A DNA stretch of 64,000 nucleotides. Source: Pseudopedobacter beijingensis. Its GTDB lineage: Bacteria; Bacteroidota; Bacteroidia; Sphingobacteriales; Sphingobacteriaceae. Position numbers and translations under genes: made by a program. The notes below the pieces were generated by a model. That model was not told the DNA's origin. It searched no databases and was given only the letters and a program-made list of their open reading frames with translations. Positions 44,001-51,555 of the stretch are shown here, in pieces (the stretch's first letter is position 1; every line of letters starts with the position of its first letter). The stretch lies in assembly GCF_042678145.1 (NCBI RefSeq), contig NZ_JBHUDG010000003.1:434001-498000 (forward strand), read 5' to 3'.

Positions 44001-45078
44001 CCATAAAGGCCAATATATCCCTTGAGTCTGTCGTACTGTTACTTTTATTGGTTACCCAAACTTCTACTTTAGTGATATTCACCTGCGAGGTCATAATAGG
44101 TAAATTGGACATCGCTTTATTGAAGTTATCTCTAAAGTATTGCCCTAGGAAATAGTGCTTATTGGCTTCGTAATTGTCGGTAGTTAACCTAAATTCGTTT
44201 TGCTGTGCACCATTGGTAATATTTATTTCTTTTGCCTGCGATTTTTGCTGTGAGTAGATACTGGTTACCCCCAAACGCCCAAACTGCAATTGTGCTTTTA
44301 CCCCAAATAAAGCCTGACTTCCCGAAATAAGGGTTGTATTTAATGGGAAGCTAACCATACCGGCTTCAAACTTCTGTAAAATCTCGTCTTTGTATCCGGT
44401 ATATTCAAGTTTTACCTGGTTTTCGAAATCAAACTGAGCCTCTGTATTGTAATTGGTTGTTATTTTTAGTTTTTCTCCAATATTACCTGCCAGATTCATT
44501 TGAATCCGTTGATCGAAATCAAAATTACCTTGTACTCGCTGTCTCTCGTTAAACAGCGGATTTTCGTTTTTATTTACACGCCCCGAGAATGTCAGATCTG
44601 CGGTTCCTCTGGGTTGTATATTAATGGTGTTTCCTCCAAATATTTTCTCGAAGGATTTACTTTTTACTGTTACTGAAGGTATCAGTCCATTTTCGGTACG
44701 CTCTCCTCCAGAAACCACTAAATTGTTCCAATACTCTTGCTGTACCCGCTGTTGCTCTAATTTCTGATATTCGGCAAAAGTCAGGTATTGTGTTGGTCTG
44801 TATTCTTTGTTGCCAATGGTTTCTTTTACAATATATTTTTTGGTTACCGGATCATAAGTTACCGTACGTTTTATATTGCTGGGATTTCCTAAAGATATTC
44901 CGCCTGGTTTGGATAAAGATATCCCCTGATCGTCCTTTACCGGATAATTTAACTTAGGTGCTTCTTCTTTTTCTTGTGCAAAGCTGACTTGCGTAATCAG
45001 AAGCGAGGGTATAAAAATGCAAAGTCTATAGATAAGACTATTAGATAATCTTTTCAAGCAGGTTTGGTTAGTTCTCAA
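38011..45078 (-). CDS. sprA: T9SS translocon/gliding protein SprA
   Basis: A 2355-residue protein, the giant size of SprA/Sov, with an N-terminal signal region (IPSLLITQVSFAQEKE). Long stretches of beta-barrel strands occupy the C-terminal 1000 residues, ending NTAFSNFGVNLRFTIQ with a terminal aromatic typical of outer-membrane barrels. SprA is the outer-membrane pore of the type IX secretion system. The first codon is TTG at 45078, directly after the ruvA stop (TAATTG); a second TTG at 45057 is possible. No ATG is in frame near the signal. Confidence 0.9.
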   Translation of the reverse strand: MRTNQTCLKRLSNSLIYRLCIFIPSLLITQVSFAQEKEEAPKLNYPVKDDQGISLSKPGGISLGNPSNIKRTVTYDPVTKKYIVKETIGNKEYRPTQYLTFAEYQKLEQQRVQQEYWNNLVVSGGERTENGLIPSVTVKSKSFEKIFGGNTINIQPRGTADLTFSGRVNKNENPLFNERQRVQGNFDFDQRIQMNLAGNIGEKLKITTNYNTEAQFDFENQVKLEYTGYKDEILQKFEAGMVSFPLNTTLISGSQALFGVKAQLQFGRLGVTSIYSQQKSQAKEINITNGAQQNEFRLTTDNYEANKHYFLGQYFRDNFNKAMSNLPIMTSQVNITKVEVWVTNKSNSTTDSRDILAFMDLGENAPFNSVTNPNLIGGKFTGGMSVLPSALSDPSFPAQSNNLLSTIPATTRNTSDNSLDAFFATTRKTDNYAKITYARKLTEKEYTLNPVLGYISLNSSLNSDEVLAVAYRYTYNGREYQVGEFSTDRAVNSANPEVLYAKLLKNETIKTDLPIWKLMMKNIYSLGAYQISREDFRLNIFRLDESGVEKPLMTEGATSITGKMWIQALGFDRLNQQNDKKPDGYFDFLEGQTIDSQNGRIVFPYIEPFGNDLEQMLGNDVALINKYVYQPLYDSTKTIAQQLFPSLNRYIIAGTYQSQVSSEFQLNAINVPEGSVTVTAGTLQLTEGADFTVDYNIGRVKILNDALLSSGQPIKIRLESNELFGIQQKSLFGTRFDYRANEKLNLGATIMNLKETPLTQKVNFGEESISNTIYGFDINYNTNSRFLTKLVDKIPLISTKEQSSFTFGGEFAKFNPGHPKALNGSGSNGGVSYIDDFEGSRSIIDLKSPIAWQISGTPQKFLESSLSDDLAYGYNRAKMSFFTIDPIFYNRSGGFTPSNIANNKKELSNHYVREVLETEVFPFKQIPSGSLLTLPTFNLAYYPTLRGPHNYTALDLNPDGTFAKPKDKWGGIFRKIDNNDFESLNIEFVEIWMMDPFIYKKGQQNTGGELYINLGNISEDILKDGYKSLENALPANGDMSKVKATKWGLVGTTQPVIQAFDNNPEIRKKQDVGLDGLDNEGERQHFAGELNNILPQLNSDAAEKLRNDPSSDDYVYYRGPQLDQMNAGILKRYENYNGTEGNSKTRQQSMDELGIENSASTSLPDGEDINRDNNLTRADEYYEYKIKLDPNQMEVGQNYISDKVIAKVKLADGSTDEVTWYQFKVPIAQYDDKKGDIQDFKSIRFMRMYLTNFADTTVLRLAKLQLLRGEWRRYNAENKIDKVLVDESMGAQPSDGSTIEVTTVNIEENGTRTPIPYVVPPGIERERDFSNFRGDTRQNEQSLSVIVKGLKKGYARAAYKTTVNDVRAYKRLKMFIHAETADRNNPLHDGDVTAFIRLGSDYQDNYYEYEIPLKITQDGTRDPELIWPQENYMDLEFSLLQKVKTERNNAFKNGAPWSPAEPFTYQDGKYKITIKGQPDLSKLRTIMLGARNPLSGNGLDKSVEIWFNELRLTDFDERGGWAATARMNAKLADFADITMSASNKSIGFGGLETRVSEINRSDDRYFDLASSFELGKFFSDRSGIKIPMYFNYSSQISTPMYDPRNPDIELKNILSQLNRVQKDSIMDYAQTLTTRRGINFTNVRKIKTNPESKAYLWDIENWSLSYAYTEYDHKDFITRSAKQKTYRGALAYNYSKQADFMSPFSKSIKNKNLTLLKDFNFNVLPNVLNFRVEVNRLYSENTLRDNDPMNFIPINTTFNKNFNINRIYGISWDLTKSLKLDFNATNLSVVDEPEGRITGLKRDTVWANLKKLGRTTDYNHNITLSYTVPINKLPYLDFINLVTRYQTQFNWMTEPLLSMNDPDLNFGNTIQNSRAIQVNPTLNMNTLYNKFGFYREMKKNNATGIGAALTNVLFSIKNVSGSYIRNDGTFLPGYLPKTNAFGVDFSMNAPGLGFILGSQEDIRYKAAMNGWITTDTTMNQLYVQNLNEKLNLRGTLEPFKDLRIELTMLKSQSKNYTTNFRFDNDRQDFYSLSPITSGDYSISIISLGSAFKDKNTQHSKLFQQFLTNREVISSRLGQANPNSTGVDSEGYADGYGKNSQDVLISSLLAAYLNKDANSINLNSFRKTPVPNWRITYNGLTKLPYFSDLFTSFDVSHGYNSTYNVNSFSSLVRYRETNGASSVRDINGDFLPFYQFSQVTLYEQFVPLIGIDMRFKSNVTMNVEYRKSRSLSFSMANSQLAQQKDQAFVIGFGYRTTNFRFPFGLFKSVLLKNDLNFKMDVAIRDNKTVIYRADVDDAEISGGSKNITYRPSIDYVVNQRLNIRLYYDTNITKPYTSQTFNTAFSNFGVNLRFTIQ

Positions 45079-45663
45079 TTATAAACTCTTTAAAGCAATT
45101 TTTATTATTTCTTCAACTGACAAAATTTTATCGGAACTTCTAATAGCTACGTCTACTGCTTTTTCGGCACTGTTTTTAACAAAACCCAACATCACCAATG
45201 CACTTAGCGCTTCTTCTCTTGCTGTATGGTTTTGCGGAATAGCTATTAATGTTCCTGTTCCACTTTTCTTCAGTTTGTCCTGAAGTTCGATAACCAATCT
45301 TTGAGCTGATTTGGGCCCAATTCCTTTTATCGTTTTTATAAGGTTGACGTCTCCTCTAATAATTGCATCTTCTATTTCTGTTGGTGAAATAGATGAAAGC
45401 ATCATTCTACCCGTACTTGGCCCGATACCATTTACAGAAATGAGATGCAGGAATAATCTTCTTTCTCCTTCATCTGCAAAACCGTATAAAGTGTGACCGT
45501 CTTCTTTAACATGTAACCACGTATAAAGTTTACAATTTTCCTGGTCTTTAACCAAAGAAAATGTATTTAGTGAAATATGGATATGATAACCTATCCCCCC
45601 TGCATCTATCACAATATAGGTTGGGCACTTATACACCAACTTTCCCTGGATATATTCGTACAT
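45079..45663 (-). CDS. ruvA: Holliday junction DNA helicase subunit RuvA
   Basis: A 194-residue protein. The N-terminal OB fold (MYEYIQGKLVYKCPTYIVI) precedes helix-hairpin-helix motifs (LISVNGIGPSTGRMML, TIKGIGPKSAQRLVIEL) and a C-terminal domain that contacts RuvB. It directs branch migration at Holliday junctions. It has a good purine-rich site upstream (gagaggag) and is placed between maeB and sprA. Confidence 0.95.
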   Translation of the reverse strand: MYEYIQGKLVYKCPTYIVIDAGGIGYHIHISLNTFSLVKDQENCKLYTWLHVKEDGHTLYGFADEGERRLFLHLISVNGIGPSTGRMMLSSISPTEIEDAIIRGDVNLIKTIKGIGPKSAQRLVIELQDKLKKSGTGTLIAIPQNHTAREEALSALVMLGFVKNSAEKAVDVAIRSSDKILSVEEIIKIALKSL

Positions 45664-45699
45664 AAATTGCTCCTCTCTTAAAACGGGATAAATATATGC

Positions 45700-47982
45700 T
45701 TAATTATCGTTTCTTGATAATTCCTTTTCCTGTACATCTACCACTGCAATGGTCACCACATCTACAATTTCTCTAACCGAACTTCCTAGCTGTAAAATAT
45801 GTACAGGCTTATTCATCCCCAATAAAATAGGACCAATTGCCTGTGCTTCACCTAATTCCTGTAAAAGTTTATAGGCCATATTCCCGGATTCGAGATTTGG
45901 AAAAACCAAAGTATTGGCTACTCCACCCGCCAGCTTAGAGAAAGGAAAATTCTCGTTCAACAGATTTTCATTCAAAGCAAAGTTAGCTTGTAAATCTCCA
46001 TCAACTACAATATCTGGATGTTTAGTATGCAATATATTGACAGCATCTCTTACTTTTTGTGGTATAGCTCCGTCATTTGATCCAAAATTGGAATAGGAGA
46101 GTAAAGCTATTTTAGGCTGTACATTGAATTGTTTAACGGCATTATTCACCAAAACGGTAATATCAACCAATTCTTCGGCTGTTGGATTTACATTAATGGT
46201 GGTATCTGCCATAAAAACGGGGCCTTTTTTGGTAATCATCATGTACATTCCAGCTACACGGTTTACCCCTTCCATGGTATCTATAATTTGCAATGCAGGT
46301 TTAACTGTGGTTGCGTAATTACGGGTTAATCCGGAAATTAATGCGTCTGCATTACCAAATTGCACCATGCTTGCACCAAAGTACGTTCTGTCTCGCATAT
46401 ATTTGCGGGCATCTGTAAGCGTAATCCCTCTCCTTTGCCTTTTGGTGTACAGGTATTGTGCAAATTTTTCGGTCAGTTCTTTTTCTTCTTCCGGATTTAT
46501 AATCTCTACTCCTTCTAAGTCCAAAGCACTTTCCTGAATGATGGAGTTGATTACTTTTTTATCGCCCAGTAAAATTGGGATGGCTATTCCTTCTTCTTTT
46601 ACTATCTGAGCTGCTTTTAGAATTTTATAATGATCTGCTTCTGCAAATACAACTCTTTTGGGTGCTGACTTTGCTTTGTCTGAAACATTTCGCATAATCT
46701 TATTCTCCAGCCCCAAACGCTTCTTCAATTCATCTTCATAGGCCTCCCAATCTGTGATAATAAACTTTGCAACTCCTGAGTCTATAGCGGCTTTTGCAAC
46801 TGCCGGAGCAACAATGGTAATCAGTCTGTTATCTACGGGTTTGGGAATAATATAGTCTTTTCCAAATCTAAGATTTCGGGAATTGTAAGCCAGGTTTACA
46901 GATTCTGGAACGGGCAGTTTTGCCAGATCGGCAATGGCTCTTACCGCAGCAATCTTCATTTCCTCGTTAATGGCTGTGGCTCTTACGTCTAATGCTCCAC
47001 GGAATATATACGGAAAGCCTAATACGTTGTTCACCTGATTAGGATAGTCTGATCTGCCGGTTGCCATAATAATATCTGACCGGGTAGCTATAGCCAACTC
47101 ATAATCAATCTCTGGATTAGGATTAGCCATGGCAAATACTATTGGATTTGGTGCCATTGACTGCAACATATCTGCACTCAATACATCAGCTGATGACAAT
47201 CCTATAAATACATCGGCATTTTTGATAGCTTCTTCCAGAGTAAAGACATCGCTATCTGTAGCAAACTCTTTTTTTAATGCATTAAGCTCTTCTCTGTCAT
47301 TTCTGATGACGCCATTCCTGTCGAGCATAACTACCTTATTTTTATCTGCTCCAAGGGATATATATAATCTGGTACATGAAATGGCTGCGGCACCGGCCCC
47401 ATTTACCACAATCTTACAATCTTCTAATTTTTTATGCTGCAGTTCGCAGGCGTTCAGTAGTGCAGCAGCTGATATTATTGCCGTACCATGCTGATCGTCA
47501 TGCATAACCGGAATGTTCATTTCTTCTTTTAGCCTTCTCTCTATCTCGAAACATTCTGGCGCTTTGATATCTTCCAGATTGATACCACCGAAAGTAGGCT
47601 CCAATGCCTTTACAATATTTACAAAACCATCTACATCGTTAACATTTAGTTCCAGATCAAAAACGTCTATATCTGCAAAAATCTTAAACAACAACCCCTT
47701 ACCTTCCATTACCGGCTTACCGGCTTCGGGCCCTATATTTCCTAATCCTAAAACTGCTGTTCCGTTACTAATTACCGCTACCAGATTTCCCTTAGCCGTG
47801 TATTTATAAACATCTTCTTTCTGATTTGATATTTCTAAACAAGGATCGGCAACACCAGGAGAATAAGCTAACGTCAGGTCTCTTTGTGTGCTTGTAGGTT
47901 TTGTAGGAATTACTTCTATCTTACCAGGTCTGCCTTGGGCGTGGTAATCAAGAGCGTCCTGTTTTTTGGTTGTTTTGCTCAT
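45700..47982 (-). CDS. maeB: NADP-dependent malic enzyme with phosphotransacetylase-like domain
   Basis: A 760-residue fusion. Residues about 1-430 are malic enzyme: TKPTSTQRDLTLAYSPGVAD, PVMHDDQHGTAIISAAALL and GAGAAAISCTRLYI (nucleotide loop). Residues about 435-755 resemble phosphate acetyltransferase, which is usually regulatory in MaeB (ADHYKILKAAQIVKEEGI, PILLGMNKPVHILQ). It decarboxylates malate to pyruvate with NADPH. Confidence 0.9.
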   Translation of the reverse strand: MSKTTKKQDALDYHAQGRPGKIEVIPTKPTSTQRDLTLAYSPGVADPCLEISNQKEDVYKYTAKGNLVAVISNGTAVLGLGNIGPEAGKPVMEGKGLLFKIFADIDVFDLELNVNDVDGFVNIVKALEPTFGGINLEDIKAPECFEIERRLKEEMNIPVMHDDQHGTAIISAAALLNACELQHKKLEDCKIVVNGAGAAAISCTRLYISLGADKNKVVMLDRNGVIRNDREELNALKKEFATDSDVFTLEEAIKNADVFIGLSSADVLSADMLQSMAPNPIVFAMANPNPEIDYELAIATRSDIIMATGRSDYPNQVNNVLGFPYIFRGALDVRATAINEEMKIAAVRAIADLAKLPVPESVNLAYNSRNLRFGKDYIIPKPVDNRLITIVAPAVAKAAIDSGVAKFIITDWEAYEDELKKRLGLENKIMRNVSDKAKSAPKRVVFAEADHYKILKAAQIVKEEGIAIPILLGDKKVINSIIQESALDLEGVEIINPEEEKELTEKFAQYLYTKRQRRGITLTDARKYMRDRTYFGASMVQFGNADALISGLTRNYATTVKPALQIIDTMEGVNRVAGMYMMITKKGPVFMADTTINVNPTAEELVDITVLVNNAVKQFNVQPKIALLSYSNFGSNDGAIPQKVRDAVNILHTKHPDIVVDGDLQANFALNENLLNENFPFSKLAGGVANTLVFPNLESGNMAYKLLQELGEAQAIGPILLGMNKPVHILQLGSSVREIVDVVTIAVVDVQEKELSRNDN

Positions 47983-48024
47983 AGATATATTTTTTCGGAA
48001 GTCCGCTTAATGCCCGAAAGTTAA

Positions 48025-49461
48025 TCAGTTAATCCAAATCTTTAAAATATTTCCTATTGTTAATTTGTAATCTTTTAGGTTATTCCATTCTTTTAATGAA
48101 GCCACCGTTACCCCTTTGTATCTATTGGCTATTGCCTGCAGAGTATCTCCCCCTTTTATAGTATAAGATAAATAGTTTTGTTTAGGTTTAGATGGTTCTT
48201 TGGATGTATTTACTTCTTTGTAAACGGTTATTTTTTGTCCCGGAACAATGGTGTAGGTTTTCATTTTATTCCAAACTTTCAAGTCCTGTGCTTCTACACC
48301 ATAAGTTTTAGCTATGGAACTTAAAGTTTGTCCTTTTTTTACAATATGTACTGTTTCTTTTTTGGCTGCAACTTTAGGTTCCGCAGCACTTCTGCTCATC
48401 GCATACACCAGTTTGGTTTCTTTCTCAGGATTCAGAACATCAAACAGGGATGCATAGGTAGGAAAATCTACTTTGGGGATAATCAGTCTTTTGGGTTGTT
48501 CTGGTGTTCCATTTACTATATTTTTTTTGTAGGCAGGGTTAAGAATGTGCAACTCTTTTTCTTCCATAGACAAAGCTTCTGCTACTTTATCAAAACTAAT
48601 ACTCCTGTTAACGTATATAGAGTCGATACCTATCTTAAAATCGATATCCGGAATTTTTGACGGATCTATATGTTTATCATAGTATTCCATCATATAGGTT
48701 ACGGCTATAAATTTAGGAACGTAATCTCTTGTTTCTCGGGGTAATATATTCCTGATATCCCAAAAGGTTTTCTTTTTATCTCCTGGAATTTTATCAAGCG
48801 CCCTTTTTACTGCTCCCATTCCACAGTTGTAGGAAGCTAAAGCCAATAACCAGTCTCCAAACTGACTATAGGCATCTTGTAAATAGCTACATGCTGCATA
48901 GCTGGAGTTGATAGGGTCTTTCCGTTCGTCAATATAGTTATCTATATTCAGTCCGTATCCTTTGGCCGTTGTAAACATAAACTGCCATAATCCGGTTGCG
49001 CCTGCTCTGGAAACGGCATAAGGATCAAGGGATGACTCTACTATGGGTAAGTACTTAAATTCTTTAGGGATATTTCTTTCTTGTAAGGCTTTTTCCATAA
49101 TTGGAAAATAGTAGTTGCCTAAGCTCACCATTTTACCAATCTGTCTGGTTCTTTCGGTGATAAAAACATCTATAAATGATTGTACATACGGATTGTAGTC
49201 CAGAGATATTTCTGAGTTCAGCGAATCTAAACGATATTTATACAACAGGTTTGCATCAAATTTGAACAACTCCATATTGAGGTTTAACTGCGGATGCACA
49301 AAGCTGGTATCCGTATTCACCAAATTCCGAATCATTCTTGATTCTCTTGGACTTAAACGGCTGCTATAAACCGAATCTTTTTTGTTTTTTGTGGTTTGCG
49401 CAGTAAGACTTAACGACATACTGCAAGTTACCAAAGCAATTAGAGCGAAAGTTTTTGCCAT
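48025..49461 (-). CDS. MltD-like lytic transglycosylase with two LysM domains
   Basis: A 478-residue protein with signal peptide (LIALVTCSMSLSLTAQTT). The SLT/GH23 domain (about 120-250) has KYLPIVESSLDPYAVSRAGA with the catalytic Glu, then GLWQFM and ASYNCGMGAVKRAL. Two C-terminal LysM motifs (VKKGQTLSSIAKTYGV; IKGGDTLQAIANRYKGV) bind peptidoglycan. It cleaves glycan strands during wall remodelling. Starts 41 nt after gatA. Confidence 0.9.
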   Translation of the reverse strand: MAKTFALIALVTCSMSLSLTAQTTKNKKDSVYSSRLSPRESRMIRNLVNTDTSFVHPQLNLNMELFKFDANLLYKYRLDSLNSEISLDYNPYVQSFIDVFITERTRQIGKMVSLGNYYFPIMEKALQERNIPKEFKYLPIVESSLDPYAVSRAGATGLWQFMFTTAKGYGLNIDNYIDERKDPINSSYAACSYLQDAYSQFGDWLLALASYNCGMGAVKRALDKIPGDKKKTFWDIRNILPRETRDYVPKFIAVTYMMEYYDKHIDPSKIPDIDFKIGIDSIYVNRSISFDKVAEALSMEEKELHILNPAYKKNIVNGTPEQPKRLIIPKVDFPTYASLFDVLNPEKETKLVYAMSRSAAEPKVAAKKETVHIVKKGQTLSSIAKTYGVEAQDLKVWNKMKTYTIVPGQKITVYKEVNTSKEPSKPKQNYLSYTIKGGDTLQAIANRYKGVTVASLKEWNNLKDYKLTIGNILKIWIN

Positions 49462-49502
49462 TCTTCTAACTTTTGGCTATTAGCCTATTATAAAATTGCC
49501 AC

Positions 49503-50945
49503 CTAAAGCTGGCGTTCTTTTAAAATTTGATTGGAGAAAGATAACAATTTATCTTCTTCAAATCGCTTTCCTATTAATTGCATACCTATAGGCAATCCTT
49601 CGGAATTTGTTCCGCATGGTAACGATATAGCAGGTAATCCTGTTAATGATGCTATAACGGTATATACGTCTTCTAAATATGATTTTAATGTATCTTCTTT
49701 TGAGGTTCCAATTTTATATGCAACGGTTGGAGCTGTTGGAGTCAATAAAAAATCGTACTGTGTAAGTAGCTCATCTACTTGCTCCTTAATCAGTCTACGT
49801 ACTTTTTGTGCCTTTGCATAATAGGCATCATAATAGCCCGCACTTAGCACAAAGGTTCCCAACATAATTCTTCGTTTCACCTCTTCTCCAAATCCTTCAG
49901 TTCGGGATAGCTTATAAACACTTTCCAGATCAGTTGCTTTGGGGCTTCTGTACCCATATCTAACACCGTCGTAACGAGACAGGTTAGAGGATGATTCTGC
50001 CATGGTAAGAATATAGTATGTGGCCACTACATAATCCAGATAGGCAAACGAAACTGGTTCTACAATATGTCCCTCTGCTTTAAGCTCTTCAATATTATGC
50101 AGAATAGCTGATTTAATTTCAGGGTCTAATCCTTCATGATTGAGGGTTTCTTCTATATAAGCTATTTTCCGGGGCGCATCTTCATGAAGTCTGGTGGTAT
50201 AGTCTGGGACTTCTAAACTGGAAGAAACATTATCATGTTCGTCTTTTCCTGCTATAACCTCTAATATTAGTGCAGCATCTTCTACTGAATGTGTAATTGG
50301 CCCTACCTGATCAAATGACGAAGCATAAGCCACTACCCCATAACGTGATACTCTGGAGTATGTTGGTTTTATTCCTACTACTCCGCAAAAAGCTGCGGGT
50401 TGCCTTATAGAACCTCCGGTGTCTGTACCTAAAGCCGCTAAACACATATTAGCCTGCACAGCAACGGCTGAACCGCCAGAAGACCCTCCTGAAACTCTGG
50501 TTTGATCTATATAATTTTTTACCGGGCCGTAATAGGATGTTTCGTTAGAACCTCCCATCGCAAACTCATCGCAGTTTAATCGCCCTATAATAATAGCATC
50601 TTCTGCCAATAAGCGTTCTATAACGGTTGCCGAATAAACTGAAACATAGTTTTCGAGCATTTTTGAAGCGGCGGTCATCCGATGACCTTTATAAGAGATA
50701 TTATCTTTTATACCAATAACCATCCCTGCTAATTTCCCTGCTGTACCAAGCATTATTTTATCTTGTACCCGGGCAGCATTTGCTAAGGCTTCTTCTTCAA
50801 AAACTTCCAGAAAAGCATTTAAGTGTGATTTTTCTTTTATCTGTTGCAGATAAAAGCCTATCAGTTGTTTTACTGATAAGGATCCAGATTGTATATCGGA
50901 ACGTATATCCGATAGTTTAGTGTAGGTATATTTATCGATGGGCAT
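49503..50945 (-). CDS. gatA: Asp-tRNA(Asn)/Glu-tRNA(Gln) amidotransferase subunit A
   Basis: From ATG 50945 the protein has 480 residues; a TTG at 50954 is less likely. Amidase-signature marks: KDNISYKG (catalytic Lys), GGSSGGSAVAVQ and GTDTGGSIRQPAAFCG (Ser-cisSer and nucleophile Ser), then GVVGIKPTYSRVSRYG. It hydrolyses glutamine to supply ammonia for Asn/Gln-tRNA formation. gatB and gatC are not in the window. Confidence 0.95.
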   Translation of the reverse strand: MPIDKYTYTKLSDIRSDIQSGSLSVKQLIGFYLQQIKEKSHLNAFLEVFEEEALANAARVQDKIMLGTAGKLAGMVIGIKDNISYKGHRMTAASKMLENYVSVYSATVIERLLAEDAIIIGRLNCDEFAMGGSNETSYYGPVKNYIDQTRVSGGSSGGSAVAVQANMCLAALGTDTGGSIRQPAAFCGVVGIKPTYSRVSRYGVVAYASSFDQVGPITHSVEDAALILEVIAGKDEHDNVSSSLEVPDYTTRLHEDAPRKIAYIEETLNHEGLDPEIKSAILHNIEELKAEGHIVEPVSFAYLDYVVATYYILTMAESSSNLSRYDGVRYGYRSPKATDLESVYKLSRTEGFGEEVKRRIMLGTFVLSAGYYDAYYAKAQKVRRLIKEQVDELLTQYDFLLTPTAPTVAYKIGTSKEDTLKSYLEDVYTVIASLTGLPAISLPCGTNSEGLPIGMQLIGKRFEEDKLLSFSNQILKERQL

Positions 50946-51017
50946 AATAAACAAAAATTACGGTTACCTCTTTTAATGAAGAAACCGTAAGCACATATTA
51001 ATTTTGAAAAAAAACTT

Positions 51018-51194
51018 TTAGTGTTTCTCTTCCTGATTATATGTTTTCTCGTCTTTCTCTACCCCTTTTTGACCTTCTTTGAACTCTCTAACGCCTTTAC
51101 CTAAACCTCTCATTAATTCAGGTATTTTTTTTCCTCCGAACAATAACAATAGTGCTACGACTATCAGTATTATCTCTGGTGCTCCTAATCCCAT
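51018..51194 (-). CDS. tatA: small TatA/TatE-type protein, 58 residues
   Basis: A 59-codon frame: one N-terminal helix (PEIILIVVALLLLFGG), then the TatA hinge GGKKIPELMRGLGKGVREFK and a charged tail ending QEEKH. TatA oligomers form the twin-arginine translocation pore. The length is normal for a short TatA. A longer TatA lies 23 nt upstream, so the pair is a duplicated gene in one transcript. The start at ATG 51194 is unique. Confidence 0.85.
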   Translation of the reverse strand: MGLGAPEIILIVVALLLLFGGKKIPELMRGLGKGVREFKEGQKGVEKDEKTYNQEEKH

Positions 51195-51217
51195 ATTTTC
51201 TGTTTTTTTATTTTTAT

Positions 51218-51493
51218 TTAATCAACGTTTTGGTCTTTCTCATATTCTTCCCTCCTTTTTCTATCTTCTTCTTCGTCTTTCTTTAACTCTTCTTCTGCTG
51301 TAAGGGAATTTATATTTCTGTTAATTTCTCTTTTAACATCATCAGATGCGTCTTTAAATTCTCTAATCCCACGTCCTAAACCTCTAGCCAATTCAGGCAG
51401 TTTTTTTCCACCAAACAGGAGCAAAATAGCAAAGACAATAACGACTGTTTCCTGTGCACCGATATTTAAAAATAAAAGAGTATTCTGATACAT
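51218..51493 (-). CDS. tatA: TatA/TatB-like protein, longer paralogue
   Basis: 91 residues from ATG 51493, or 95 from ATG 51505. The N-terminal helix AQETVVIVFAILLLFGG is followed by GGKKLPELARGLGRGIREFK. A longer acidic/basic tail (DDVKREINRNINSLTAEEEL) follows, which makes it closer to TatB in length. A TATATTTG motif (51510-51517) sits just upstream. It may be the TatB-like partner of the shorter TatA. Confidence 0.8.
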   Translation of the reverse strand: MYQNTLLFLNIGAQETVVIVFAILLLFGGKKLPELARGLGRGIREFKDASDDVKREINRNINSLTAEEELKKDEEEDRKRREEYEKDQNVD

Positions 51494-51509
51494 AATTACA
51501 TACATTACG

Positions 51510-51517
51510 CAAATATA
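51510..51517 (-). promoter_or_regulatory. -7 element TATATTTG of the tatA pair
   Basis: A full TAnnTTTG match on the minus strand, four bases before ATG 51505 and 16 before ATG 51493. A start at 51493 would give a very short leader; a start at 51505 would give none. Confidence 0.5.
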
Positions 51518-51555
51518 AATTTAATATACTTTTTTTTAGCAGATTTAATCAAATT

